From NCBI GenBank assembly GCA_035606355.1, contig DATNFO010000018.1, forward strand, positions 186,001 through 250,000: a DNA stretch of 64,000 nt. The letters run 5' to 3'. The notes beneath the pieces were generated by a model. That model was not told where the DNA came from, searched no databases, and saw only the letters and a list, made by a program, of their open reading frames with translations. A program made the translations under genes and the position numbers. Positions 33,648 through 42,671 of this stretch are shown here, in pieces (position 1 is the stretch's first letter; every line of letters begins with the position of its first letter). Origin of the DNA: Sulfopaludibacter sp035606355 (lineage in GTDB: Bacteria; Acidobacteriota; Terriglobia; Bryobacterales; Bryobacteraceae).

Positions 33648-34372
33648 TGCGGGTTATTTTCGCGCTTGCGCTGCTGGCGTCCGCGTCCGGCCCGGCGTTT
33701 GATGTCGCGAGCGTGAAGCCGAGCTTGCAGGCGGGCGACCGTATCAATATCAATCTCGGCACGGTGAGCCATGGCGAGGTCACGCTCGGCAATGCGACGC
33801 TCAGCGAGTGCATACAGTTCGCTTACGGGTTGATGAGCGAGGACCAGGTTGCCGGACCGGATTGGATCCGCGACCGCGCGCTTCGCGTGGACGTGATCGG
33901 CAAATCGAAGCCCGAGAAACCGCGTGACGAGTTGCTTGCGATGCTGCGCGGACTGCTGACGGAGCGGTTCGAGTTGCGCATGCATCGTGAACAGCGGCCG
34001 TTGGCGCATTACGAATTGCTGCCGGGCAAAGGCGCGGTGAAGTTTTCGGAGTCCCGCGACCAGAGTCAGGGAGGCACAGTGTTGAAGGGCTACGGCAGAG
34101 GGAAGCTTCAGTATGCGCATCTTTCGATGGACCGTCTGGCGCTGCTGCTCTCCCGGCAAATGAAAGCAATCGTCATCGACCGCACGGGCTTGCGCGGTTA
34201 TTACGATGTCGACTTGCAATGGTCGCCGGATGACGCGCCGCCCGCCGGCGTGCCGCTGCCCGATGTATTTGCCGCCGTGCGCGATCAGGCAGGTTTAAAG
34301 TTGGCGGCGGCGAAAACACCCGTTGAGGTGATTGTGGTCGACAGCGCGTTAAAAGTCCCGCTGGCGAATTAA
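33647..34372 (+). CDS. TIGR03435 family secreted protein
   Basis: The 241-residue protein has a short signal peptide ending before FDVASVKPS, the hallmark opening of the TIGR03435 family expanded in Solibacter. The later family landmarks are present: TLSECIQFAYGL, DWIRDRALRVDVIGK, LLTERFELRMHREQRPL with Y-E-L, DRTGLRGYYDVDLQW, and a C-terminal LAAAKTPVEVIVVDSA. The function of the family is unknown. ATG 33647 overlaps the upstream stop as TGATG; a GTG one codon earlier is equally possible. A paralogue lies at 61842. Confidence 0.9.
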   Translation: MRVIFALALLASASGPAFDVASVKPSLQAGDRININLGTVSHGEVTLGNATLSECIQFAYGLMSEDQVAGPDWIRDRALRVDVIGKSKPEKPRDELLAMLRGLLTERFELRMHREQRPLAHYELLPGKGAVKFSESRDQSQGGTVLKGYGRGKLQYAHLSMDRLALLLSRQMKAIVIDRTGLRGYYDVDLQWSPDDAPPAGVPLPDVFAAVRDQAGLKLAAAKTPVEVIVVDSALKVPLAN

Positions 34373-34430
34373 GCGGGCGCGCTGTGCGCGACTGCTCGCA
34401 GATTAGCGGGGAAATGGCCAAAGGACTCCG

Positions 34431-34469
34431 CGCGAGTTTCACTCGCGTGCAACCGGCGTGGACGCCGGT
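34431..34469. repeat. two consecutive short hairpins between converging genes
   Basis: CGCGAGT and ACTCGCG pair around TTC (34431-34447). ACCGGCG and CGCCGGT pair around TGGA (34452-34469). The sequence CCGGTCGCTAC that ends the second hairpin recurs at 40533-40543 and, inverted, near 49823. No T-tract follows, so these are not classical intrinsic terminators. Confidence 0.7.
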
Positions 34470-34471
34470 CG

Positions 34472-36676
34472 CTACTCCACTTCGAAGGGAATTGCGGGAA
34501 TTGCTCCCAGGGGTTGGCGGCGGGTTGCCTGGCGCGCTCCCGGTTGCGTGGGTCTTTCGACGAAGGCGTCCACGATCAGGTTGCCTTTCATGCCCGGCTT
34601 CATCGTGCCGGCCGACGCGGCGAGTGTTACCGAGAGGCCGTTCGGCGCGGGCGAGACTTTCTGAATCGTGAGACCCTCGGGCGGATCGTTGAGCGCCAGT
34701 TTCACCGCGCCATTGAATCTCGGAGGGACCAACACCTGAATCTGGACGGGGGAGCCCGGGTGTATCTTCACTGGCTTCTCGGCCGCCGCCCGGATATTGT
34801 TGCGCGCCTGTCCCGCGCCGACGACGCGCAGCATCCACGCGGATTCGGGCACCAGGTGGAACCACGCAAACGCCTGCATCTTCTCGTCCGCGGGAACGGC
34901 GATGTGGCGGACCTCATGGCCGGCAATCTCGGAATGCCCTTCGAGTTGAATCGGCATGGCCACATCTACGCGATTCGGTGGAACGGCGAGCGTAAAGCGC
35001 ACTCTGTCCTCGCCCGCGGGAATCTCCGCGCCGGCCAGCGCGAAGCCTTGCGGCGCATCTTTCAGCTTTAGCGCGATCTCGCCGGTGAAGCCGTCGCGGC
35101 GAATCGCGTAAACGGTGACCGGCACGTTCGATCCCGCGCGCACATTCAAGCTGGAGGGCACGACGCGCAATTCGAAATCCGGCTGCGGATGCGAGAGGCG
35201 CAAGCGGTATGCGTATTCGGGTCCGCCGTTATGCTGCGCGTCGGCGATTTGCACGTAGTACGCGCCTTTGGCGGCGGCTTTGTATTGCAGGTAGGAATCG
35301 GCCTGATGCGTCAGTAGGCCGGCGCCGCGATCTTCGCAATCGTCGTTGACGGCAACCTGAAGGCCCGTGGAATCGAAGATGCGCAGCACGGAATCGAGCG
35401 GCGATTCCAGGCGGCGCGCTGTGACTTCGGCGATGATCTCCTCTCCGGCCCTGGCATCGACGCGGAAGTATTGCGATGCTCCGGGTTGGGCGATGCGGCC
35501 ATCCACCACGATGGGAAGTTTCACGCGCTGCGCTTTATCGCGGCGCGCGGCAGTTTCCCTGGCGCCGGTGGAGGGCAATACATCCACGACGAACGGCAGC
35601 GGATGAATGGCGTCGCCGATGAAGTTCGTGCCAGGCGTTTTGAAGCGCATGTTCCGCAGCGGTTGGCGTGACGGCAGATTGACGCCCTGCGCTTCCACCG
35701 TGGCTTTGCTTCCGGCCTTCACGCCGAGCGGAAAAATGCCCGCCAGATACGGCAACTCTCCGATGTGAATGCGGTACACAAAGTCCTCGCGCCCGCGATA
35801 AATGGAGTCGTGAATCTCCAGCGTGTAGTCGCCATCGGCGGGCACATCGAAGAAGAGCACCGGGTCGGGGTGGAAGTAGTAGTGGTCCGCTGCCGCGAGT
35901 TCTTTTCCCGATGCTTCGCGCACGCAGAGCGCCGCTTGAAACCAGCCGGGGACCGCGTCGGAGATATAGGGGACCAGCTCGCGCGCGACGGCCGCCGCAA
36001 CGATATGCTGACCTTTGCGCGCGTGGAACGTGTAGCGGTCCGTCGCGGCCGGCATCACCTGGCCGTTCAGTGTGACAGGCAACTCGATCAGTTGCGGGGC
36101 CGCCGGCTTTCCTGGATTGGGACGCTGCGGCGGAGTCGCGCCATTGACGGTGTTATAAGCGGGCGGCACTTTCGAGGGAGGCTGCGATACTTCCTGCAGC
36201 GTTCCTACCACGAACGCGATCGGGTTGGTGATGCCCTGGTTCGCGCCGACCCGGATCTCACGAGGACCGGGCACCGCGTCCGGAGCAATCGTGATTTCCA
36301 GCAACGCATTCTCCGCGATGGCGGGGCTCGCCGTGCGCCGCTGAAACTCCATCAGCTTCCGGCGAATGTCGGCAACGGTCTGCGCTTCTTCGGCCGTGCG
36401 CGCGGGTTGCGCGTTCAGCTTCTGCATCTGCTCCCGTAAATCGTTGGCTTCGCCCGGCGTGAGCGGACGCGTGTACCGTTTGAACATCACGGCGACGCCC
36501 GGCGCACCGTTGACGTATGCCTCGGACGCGCCGTTGAGGAACTGCCCGCCGACCACGGCTTCAACCGTCGTGCCCTGCCGGCCGCCGGCGGGGTAGATAT
36601 AGCCCGCGTGGGGGACATTGGGCGTCTGCTGCTGCGCCATAAGCGGCGCTGCGATCAGAAGGAGCAGGGCGCGCAT
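34472..36676 (-). CDS. secreted PPC/beta-sandwich protein of the DUF1501 operon
   Basis: The 734-residue protein has a signal peptide (MRALLLLIAAPLMAQ), then an IPT-like opening (AGYIYPAGGRQGTTVEAVVGG). Two pre-peptidase C-terminal-like sandwiches follow: DRYTFHARKGQHIVAA with DGDYTLEIHDSIYRGREDFVY, and SQYFRVDARAGEEIIAEV with KGAYYVQIADAQH. The tail is made of further beta domains. It is the last gene of a three-gene unit with DUF1549/DUF1553 and DUF1501 genes, joined by a TGATG overlap. Such sets occur in Planctomycetes and Acidobacteriota; the biochemical function is unknown. No catalytic motif is visible. Confidence 0.8.
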   Translation of the reverse strand: MRALLLLIAAPLMAQQQTPNVPHAGYIYPAGGRQGTTVEAVVGGQFLNGASEAYVNGAPGVAVMFKRYTRPLTPGEANDLREQMQKLNAQPARTAEEAQTVADIRRKLMEFQRRTASPAIAENALLEITIAPDAVPGPREIRVGANQGITNPIAFVVGTLQEVSQPPSKVPPAYNTVNGATPPQRPNPGKPAAPQLIELPVTLNGQVMPAATDRYTFHARKGQHIVAAAVARELVPYISDAVPGWFQAALCVREASGKELAAADHYYFHPDPVLFFDVPADGDYTLEIHDSIYRGREDFVYRIHIGELPYLAGIFPLGVKAGSKATVEAQGVNLPSRQPLRNMRFKTPGTNFIGDAIHPLPFVVDVLPSTGARETAARRDKAQRVKLPIVVDGRIAQPGASQYFRVDARAGEEIIAEVTARRLESPLDSVLRIFDSTGLQVAVNDDCEDRGAGLLTHQADSYLQYKAAAKGAYYVQIADAQHNGGPEYAYRLRLSHPQPDFELRVVPSSLNVRAGSNVPVTVYAIRRDGFTGEIALKLKDAPQGFALAGAEIPAGEDRVRFTLAVPPNRVDVAMPIQLEGHSEIAGHEVRHIAVPADEKMQAFAWFHLVPESAWMLRVVGAGQARNNIRAAAEKPVKIHPGSPVQIQVLVPPRFNGAVKLALNDPPEGLTIQKVSPAPNGLSVTLAASAGTMKPGMKGNLIVDAFVERPTQPGARQATRRQPLGAIPAIPFEVE

Positions 36677-37971
36677 CAGATCAGCTCCTTCAACAGGTTG
36701 GTGCCGGCGGGGGTCACGCGCGCCGGGTCGCCGGAGGGGTGCGGCAGCGAGCCGTTGGGGTCGATGCCCATGAGGCTATACAAGGTAGCGAGGAGCTCGG
36801 CGGGCGAGACTGGCCGGTCTTTCACGGCCTCGCCGCGCGCGTCCGATGCGCCGAGCACCTGGCCGCCCTGGAATCCGCCTCCCGCGACCATCGCGGAAAA
36901 GACGCCGCCCCAGTGGTTGCGGCCGCCGTTCCAGGGAGCCTCCCAATCGATTTTCGGTTTGCGGCCGAATTCTCCGTTCCACCATACGATGGTGCTCGAG
37001 AGGAGGCCTCGCTCGCTCAGATCCTGCAGGAGCGCCGCGAGTGCCTTGTCCATCTCCGGCAGCTTGCGCCGCATCACCTGAAAGTTCTGCTTGTGCGTGT
37101 CCCAGCCGCCTTTGTAATTGATGGTGATGTACGGCACGCCACGCTCCACCAGGCGGCGCGCAACCAGGCAGGATTGGCCGAAGGTGTTGCGGCCGTAGCG
37201 GTCGCGCAACTCGTCCTTTTCCTGCGCGAGATCGAAGACCTTGCCTGCGTCGCCGAGGATGAGTTCGTACGCCTGTTCTTCAGCCTGCCGCGCCGCCTGG
37301 ATCTCCGCGTTATCGGGCAGCGTGCGGGAGAGCGTATCCATCTGGTGCATGTAATCGCGGCGGGCGCGCTGGCGCTGTTCGGTGACACCTTGCAGCACCA
37401 CGCCTTCGACGGCGAATCGCGCGGCGGCCGGGTCGCCGCCGGTTGCGAACGGCTTATAGCGCGAGCCCAGGAAACCGGCTTCGGAAAAACGGCCCTGCGG
37501 CTCAGTGAGCACGATGTACGGCGGAATGAGTCCCTTGTATCCGGCGCTGTAACCTTTGAAGAGGCTGACTACCGCGCCCGCACTCGGGTAGACATCGTGG
37601 CCGCCTGAAATGCGGCCGGTCTGCATGGTGTATGACGCGGTTTCATGCGCGTATACATTGTGCGACATGCTGCGGATGAGCGAGTACTTATCGGCCTGCT
37701 TCGCAAGCAGAGGCAGCAGCTCCGAAATGCGTATCCCCTTCACGTTGGTTTCGATGGGGCTGTTCAGCGGGCCGCAATAGTCGTAGCCGGCCTCGGGCTT
37801 GGGGTCGAAGGTATCGAGGTGAGCGGGTCCGCCCCACATCCAGATCTGGATTACGCTCCTGGCTTTGGGCACGGGCGCGGCGGCGGCGCGCGCGAGCTCG
37901 GGGCGGCCGGTCATCCATAATCCGGTGGCGGAGAAGAAGGTGTTCCGAAGCAATTCGCGGCGCGTCGTCAT
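36676..37971 (-). CDS. DUF1501 protein with Tat-like signal
   Basis: The 431-residue protein starts at ATG 37971, with AGGAG 5 nt upstream overlapping the preceding stop region. The N terminus TTRRELLRNTFFSATGLWM has the twin-arginine form, implying export in a folded state. The conserved DUF1501 segments are SVIQIWMWGGPAHLDTFDPKP, GHDVYPSAG, and a C-terminal sulfatase-like region (IVWWNGEFGRKPKI, GRNHWGG). The family resembles alkaline-phosphatase/sulfatase folds, but its reaction is not established. It is flanked by its usual partners on both sides. Confidence 0.88.
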   Translation of the reverse strand: MTTRRELLRNTFFSATGLWMTGRPELARAAAAPVPKARSVIQIWMWGGPAHLDTFDPKPEAGYDYCGPLNSPIETNVKGIRISELLPLLAKQADKYSLIRSMSHNVYAHETASYTMQTGRISGGHDVYPSAGAVVSLFKGYSAGYKGLIPPYIVLTEPQGRFSEAGFLGSRYKPFATGGDPAAARFAVEGVVLQGVTEQRQRARRDYMHQMDTLSRTLPDNAEIQAARQAEEQAYELILGDAGKVFDLAQEKDELRDRYGRNTFGQSCLVARRLVERGVPYITINYKGGWDTHKQNFQVMRRKLPEMDKALAALLQDLSERGLLSSTIVWWNGEFGRKPKIDWEAPWNGGRNHWGGVFSAMVAGGGFQGGQVLGASDARGEAVKDRPVSPAELLATLYSLMGIDPNGSLPHPSGDPARVTPAGTNLLKELI

Positions 37972-37979
37972 GACTTCTC

Positions 37980-39437
37980 CTAATGGCGAAACTGAAATTC
38001 CGTGGTGTTGATGAGCGCCCAAATCACGTCGATGGGCGGCTGGTGGCCCTGCGCGAGCTTCCGCTCTTCATCCGTCGGGTAGCGCGAAAGGACGGTGAGA
38101 TAGATGCGATCCGTCAACTGCCGGGGGTCGCGGATCTCGCGGAGCGCCTGCAGGGTGGGGCTTTGCTGCAGCTTGCGCTGAATGTGGCTGGAGTTCAGCA
38201 TGTGAAGGCGCTGGGCATCGGTGATTCTGTTGTTGCGCTCACTCTCCATGCCGGTGTCGCGCGGCGGACGCCCGAACAGTTCCAGGAACGGACTGCTGAT
38301 GCTGCCGTCGGGCAGCGAGATGGCGCGCTGAAAATCCGGCATGTAGGTATAGGGTTCAGGAATGGAGCTCGAGTACGTTTCGCTGGTTCCGGTGATCGCG
38401 TCCAGCGCATCGATCAGCACTTCGGCATCGAGCCGCCGCAGCGGATACGCGGTGAAGTGCTCCGATTTCGCCGCGGGCGCGAGCTGATACGTTGTGGAAT
38501 TCAAAATCAGCCGGTAGAGTTGCTTGAGATCGTAGTGTGAGGCCGCCAGTTCGCCGGCGAGCCACTTCAGCAGATCAGGATTCTCTGTGAGCTCCTGGCC
38601 CATGAGCCACGTCCACACCTGGTTCGCCGCCGCTCTCGTAAACCACGGGTTTTCGGAAGTGATCAGCCATGCGGCGAAGACTTCGCGCGGGTCCTGGCCG
38701 GCGGCGATGCGCGCCGGCGTGCCGTCGGGAAACACGGCCGCAGGAAGGTCCGTTACCTTGTCGGGATCGAAGAAGAGAATCTCTTCCTTCCACTCCAGTG
38801 TCTTCTTGTCGCCTATCTTTGCGAAGAAGGCCGCCATGCCGTCCAGACGCGCGGCGGGCCACTTGTCTGCGGCCTCTCCCATAAACGTCTGCGCGACGGT
38901 TTGAGCGATCCCTCGCGGCTCTCTGTTTTGCATCGCTCGATAGAAGTTCACCGGCGCCGAGCGGAAATTGCTGCCGCTGGCGGTCAGCATCTCGCGCACA
39001 AAGCGGTCATAAGGCTTGTTCTGGCGGATGGAATCGAGTATCCAGTGCGAATACGCCTGCGCGGCGTTGGGCCACAGATTGATGGGGAATTCCGCTTTGA
39101 CGCGCAGACGGTCGCTCCACTTCATCGCCCAATAATCGGCGAACTCGGGGCGGGCGAGCAGTGTATCAATGAGGGCGCTTCGCTTGGCGGGCGACGGATC
39201 GGCCAGGAAATCGGCAGCTTCCGCGGCGGTTGGCAATGTGCCGATGACGTCGAGGTAGGCGCGGCGCACGAAGACGGAATCGGAACACAGATTCGCGGGG
39301 GCCACGCCGAGCGCCTTCCATTGCGCGAACAGGAACTCATCGACGCGATTGCGCGGGGTGAGCGGACCGGGCTTATCGTAAGTCCCGGCGGAAAGCGCAT
39401 GGGCGGCCAGCGCGGCGGCGATCACGAACAGTCGCAT
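37980..39437 (-). CDS. DUF1549 and DUF1553 domain protein
   Basis: The 485-residue product has a signal peptide (MRLFVIAAALAAHALSAG). It then has the DUF1549 pattern RVDEFLFAQWKALG, VRRAYLDVIGTLPTAAEAADFL and FADYWAMKWSDRLRVK, followed by DUF1553 features (RAAANQVWTWLMGQEL, YDLKQLYRLILNSTTYQ, LRRLDAEVLIDALDAITG). Many homologues carry a cytochrome-c-like PSCyt1 domain in front; no CxxCH haem site is present here, so this copy lacks it. It is the first gene of the DUF1549-DUF1501-PPC unit. Role unknown. Confidence 0.88.
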   Translation of the reverse strand: MRLFVIAAALAAHALSAGTYDKPGPLTPRNRVDEFLFAQWKALGVAPANLCSDSVFVRRAYLDVIGTLPTAAEAADFLADPSPAKRSALIDTLLARPEFADYWAMKWSDRLRVKAEFPINLWPNAAQAYSHWILDSIRQNKPYDRFVREMLTASGSNFRSAPVNFYRAMQNREPRGIAQTVAQTFMGEAADKWPAARLDGMAAFFAKIGDKKTLEWKEEILFFDPDKVTDLPAAVFPDGTPARIAAGQDPREVFAAWLITSENPWFTRAAANQVWTWLMGQELTENPDLLKWLAGELAASHYDLKQLYRLILNSTTYQLAPAAKSEHFTAYPLRRLDAEVLIDALDAITGTSETYSSSIPEPYTYMPDFQRAISLPDGSISSPFLELFGRPPRDTGMESERNNRITDAQRLHMLNSSHIQRKLQQSPTLQALREIRDPRQLTDRIYLTVLSRYPTDEERKLAQGHQPPIDVIWALINTTEFQFRH

Positions 39438-39499
39438 ATAGGAGTTTCAGCTAGTTTAACCCTATAACGGGTTGAAAGTTCCACGTGACGGGCGACGGC

Positions 39500-39505
39500 T
39501 ATCAT
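39500..39505 (+). promoter_or_regulatory. predicted -10 box (TATCAT), 6 nt before ATG
   Basis: TATCAT is followed by AAAGGA and the ATG at 39512. The AAAGGA would be too close to serve as a ribosome site, so initiation at the ATG itself is likely. A TTGAAA at 39472-39477 is 22 bp upstream, longer than ideal. Confidence 0.35.
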
Positions 39506-39511
39506 AAAGGA

Positions 39512-40519
39512 ATGCGGAGGCTGCTCGCGGCTCTTGCGATTACCGGGTTGGCGATGGCCGCGGACAATTCCGTGCACGAGCTGATCGACGCCGTGCGCAC
39601 CGGCCTTGCGCACTCGGAGTCCGACAGCCGCGTCGCTCACAACATCCACAAATTGAAACTCGCCGAGGCTCTCGACGAGCATGTGATCGAGGAACTCGAA
39701 AGCCTGGGTGCCGGGCCCAAGACGCTCGAGGAAATGGACCGGCTTCGCGATGAATCGGCCGCGGAGAAGCACGCCGATATCGCGGGGGAGTTTCCCGCGC
39801 CGGAGAAGCCTTCGCCCGCCGATCAGCACTCCATTCTGCTGGCCGCGGCGCGTTATGCGCTCACCTACACCGACTCCATGCCGGACTTTCTCTGCGAGCA
39901 GACGGTCCGCCGCTACGAGCGCTTCAACCGCGATACCAGTTGGAACCTCAAGGACATTCTCACTCTCAAGCTCAGCTACCTGGACCATCAGGAGAACTAC
40001 AAGCTGATGACGGTAAACGGTCGCGCGACCTTTCGCGGATATGAGAGCATGGGCGGCGCGCTGTCGAAGGGCGAATTCGCGAGCCTGCTGCTTTCGGTTT
40101 TCGACCGGCAGTCCGCCACGCACTTCTGGTGGGACCACTGGACTACGCTGCGGAAACGGCCTGCGCACGTGTATTCGTTCAAAATCGAGAAGGCGAATTC
40201 CCACTACCACTTGACGGCAATGTCAGACGGCGGCGAGATGGTAAGCACGCTGGTGGGGGAGCAGGGATTCGTATACATCGATCGGGATTCGGGGCGCGTG
40301 CTGCGGATCGTCGACGATGCGATCATCGATCCGGGGTTTCCCGTGACACAGGCGAGCCGAATTCTGGATTACGACTTCACGGATATCGCGGGCACTTCGT
40401 TTCTACTTCCCCTGCATGCGGACATTCGCATGGCGACAGAGCGGATTCACACGCGCAACCGGGTGGCGTTCTCGGGGTATCGCAAGTTCGTGGGAGAATC
40501 GACGATCACGTTTAAGTAG
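39512..40519 (+). CDS. secreted acidobacterial protein, paralogue of the 32175 C-terminal domain
   Basis: The 335-residue protein starts at ATG 39512 (MRRLLAALAITGLAMAAD signal peptide); an ATG 27 bp upstream adds nine polar residues and was rejected. The region SMPDFLCEQTVRRYE, SKGEFASLLLSVF, YSFKIEKANSHYHL, GFVYIDRDSGRVLRIVD, FLLPLHADIRM, FVGESTITF aligns from end to end with the C-terminal half of the protein at 32175. A TATCAT box lies 6 nt before the ATG, which suggests leaderless expression. The function is unknown. Confidence 0.75.
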   Translation: MRRLLAALAITGLAMAADNSVHELIDAVRTGLAHSESDSRVAHNIHKLKLAEALDEHVIEELESLGAGPKTLEEMDRLRDESAAEKHADIAGEFPAPEKPSPADQHSILLAAARYALTYTDSMPDFLCEQTVRRYERFNRDTSWNLKDILTLKLSYLDHQENYKLMTVNGRATFRGYESMGGALSKGEFASLLLSVFDRQSATHFWWDHWTTLRKRPAHVYSFKIEKANSHYHLTAMSDGGEMVSTLVGEQGFVYIDRDSGRVLRIVDDAIIDPGFPVTQASRILDYDFTDIAGTSFLLPLHADIRMATERIHTRNRVAFSGYRKFVGESTITFK

Positions 40520-40542
40520 GGCGCACTTTAGACCGGTCGCTA

Positions 40543-41436
40543 CTATTTTCCCGGTAGGGTGACGCTTAGCGTGTTGCCTTTATCGTCGCTGACGATTTTC
40601 TGCGGCGTGGCGGGTGGTTTCGGCGCCGCCAGACGCGCTGCGACTGCCTGCGTGAGCGAGGCTTTTTGCGCCTGCAGGGCTTTCTCCCACTCGGCTTCCG
40701 GGACGGTGATGGCCAACTTCATGGTCCCATTCTGCATGGATACGTCGAACTTCGCGGCCGATTTCCCCTGCTGGCTCAGCGCGGATTTGGCCATGCTTTG
40801 CAGAAGTGTAACGGCGTCGCGCATCTGCTGCGCTTCCTTCGGGTCGGTGGCGTGATACTCGGCGATGCACTCCAACCCGTGCTGCAGGCTCGCTCCGAAG
40901 GTGAAGCGGCCGGAATGGTCGCCGGTTCCCCATATGTCATAGCGGTCGCGCAGGGCGGCGATGCGTGCGGCGACTGCATCTGACGGCTTTGGTTCGCCAT
41001 CGCGACGATCGATAGCCTGTTCCACCAGCTTGCGGTCACCGGCGAGGGCAGTGTTTGGATCCAGAATCGCGAAGATCTGGTCCGGTTGGGTTGCCGGCTT
41101 GTAAATCGGGTACTGCCGGTAGCGTTGGGTGGTCGCGGCGGTGGCCAGCAGAAGTGGAAAACGGCCGGTTAAGAGCATGAGCGCGGGCGGATTCTGGCCT
41201 TCGGATTCCGTGGCGATGACGATCTCGTCGATATCCTGGAAGGGGTCAAAGCCGGGAATCGCGAGCCCTTCGGACTGTTTTCTGAGCTGGTCGGTAAGGC
41301 CGGCGGACTCGATGGCGCGCGTCAGCGATTTGACGCGAATGCCCACCACCATCTTGGCGTTGGGCGGCAGAATATCCAGGTCGGCCGCCGGCAAGGTGGC
41401 CGCGAGCAGAAGGAGCAATGCTGCCCGGGTTCTCAT
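40543..41436 (-). CDS. secreted hypothetical protein
   Basis: I do not recognise this 297-residue protein with certainty. It has a signal peptide (MRTRAALLLLLAATLPAAD), then LDILPPNAKMVVGIRVKSL, a pattern seen in secreted proteins that report on model or substrate levels in Acidobacteriota, followed by alternating strands and helices (DEIVIATESEGQNPPALMLL, FAILDPNTALAGDRKLVEQAI). The C terminus is Pro/Ala-rich with a final TLSVTLPGK strand. No catalytic motif or membrane anchor is seen. It lies alone between converging and tandem neighbours. Confidence 0.65.
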   Translation of the reverse strand: MRTRAALLLLLAATLPAADLDILPPNAKMVVGIRVKSLTRAIESAGLTDQLRKQSEGLAIPGFDPFQDIDEIVIATESEGQNPPALMLLTGRFPLLLATAATTQRYRQYPIYKPATQPDQIFAILDPNTALAGDRKLVEQAIDRRDGEPKPSDAVAARIAALRDRYDIWGTGDHSGRFTFGASLQHGLECIAEYHATDPKEAQQMRDAVTLLQSMAKSALSQQGKSAAKFDVSMQNGTMKLAITVPEAEWEKALQAQKASLTQAVAARLAAPKPPATPQKIVSDDKGNTLSVTLPGK

Positions 41437-41492
41437 TGCCCTATGGTGAGGCCACCACGGGCGGGTGGCTAGATTGACCTTGGATAAGTCCG

Positions 41493-42671
41493 CTACGCTA
41501 ACGCTCGTTGCAGGTCTTCGATGATGTCTTCGGCGGCTTCGATACCCACCGAGAGGCGGACCAGATTATCGCGAATGCCGAGCCGCTCGCGATGCTTCGG
41601 CGAAAGCTCGCGGTGGGAGCTCATCGCCGGATAGAGCATCATGGTGTGCACGTCGCCGACGCTGGTCGCGCGCACGATCATCCGCAGAGCGTCCATAAAC
41701 GCGAAGACCTCCTCGCGGCCGGAGTCCTTGAGCTCGAAACTGACGACCGCGCCGTAGAGGTTGGCCGGAAAGAGGCGGCGGATAGCGGCGGCGTCCGGGT
41801 GCTTCGGGTCGCCCGGGAAGTAGACCCGTTCGACGCGAGGCTGCGTTGCCAGCCAGGAGGCGACGCGGCAGGCGTTGGCGCATTGCCGCTCCATGCGAAG
41901 CGGAAAGGTCTTGATGCCGCGCATCGTAAGATAGCTTTCGAAGGGGCCGAGCACCGGTCCCGTGCTGCGCGCCAGGCTGCGCAGCGGCTCGATGTGGTCC
42001 GTATCGGTGATGACCACTCCTCCCAGCACATCGCCATGGCCGTTCAGGTATTTGGTCAGGCTCTGCACGCTGAAGTGCGCGCCGAGTTCCATGGGCCTGG
42101 CGATGAGCGGGGTCGCGAACGTGTTGTCCACGATCAAGGCGGCGCCGGCTTCGCGCGCGATCTCGGCTACTTTGTCGATTTCGGGCACGCGGAGCAGCGG
42201 ATTGGAAATCGTCTCCAGCAGAATGCATCCCGGTTTGCTTTCCGCGGCGATTTTGCGGAACGAAGCCAAATCGAAGATGTCAGCGAACTTCACTTCCACG
42301 CCGGTAGGCTCGAAGACGTTCATCGTCAGAGCGATGGTGGAGCCGTAGAGCGCGTTGGCGGCGAGAATGGATTTGCGCCGATCGGCGAGAGCGGAGGTGA
42401 TGGCGAGTTGGAGCGCGGCCATCCCGGAGGCGCAGGCTTGCGCGCCTGCTCCGCCTTCGAGCGCGCAGAGAAGCTCTTCGAGCGCGCTGGTGGTAGGGTT
42501 TTCGTAGCGGGTGTAGCAGTAGCCATGCTCGTCGCGGCCGAAGACGCGGTCAAGCTGGGCCATGGAGTCGTAGTAGTAACTGGTGGCCGTGTGAATCGGG
42601 GTCGCGACGGGAATGTGCCCGCCGGCTTTTTTGCGGTCGCCGGAATGGACCGCCTTGGAGTGGAGTTTCAT
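41493..42671 (-). CDS. trans-sulfuration PLP enzyme (cystathionine synthase/lyase family)
   Basis: The 392-residue protein is a Cys/Met-metabolism PLP enzyme: PVATPIHTATSYYYDS, GYCYTRYENPTTSALEE, the cofactor-binding ASGMAALQLAI, VDNTFATPLIARPMELGA, and the PLP lysine in SVQSLTKYLNGHGDVLGG. C-terminal SVGIEAAEDIIEDL is typical. Family members make cystathionine or cleave it or methionine; the exact reaction cannot be fixed by eye. The ATG overlaps the cysS stop by 4 bp, so it shares a message with cysteinyl-tRNA synthetase, consistent with a role in sulfur amino acid supply. Confidence 0.88.
   Translation of the reverse strand: MKLHSKAVHSGDRKKAGGHIPVATPIHTATSYYYDSMAQLDRVFGRDEHGYCYTRYENPTTSALEELLCALEGGAGAQACASGMAALQLAITSALADRRKSILAANALYGSTIALTMNVFEPTGVEVKFADIFDLASFRKIAAESKPGCILLETISNPLLRVPEIDKVAEIAREAGAALIVDNTFATPLIARPMELGAHFSVQSLTKYLNGHGDVLGGVVITDTDHIEPLRSLARSTGPVLGPFESYLTMRGIKTFPLRMERQCANACRVASWLATQPRVERVYFPGDPKHPDAAAIRRLFPANLYGAVVSFELKDSGREEVFAFMDALRMIVRATSVGDVHTMMLYPAMSSHRELSPKHRERLGIRDNLVRLSVGIEAAEDIIEDLQRALA

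Noticed and set aside
34373..34471. Classical rho-independent terminator between converging genes
   Set aside because: The stems are perfect but neither strand has a T-tract after them, so I listed them as hairpin repeats.
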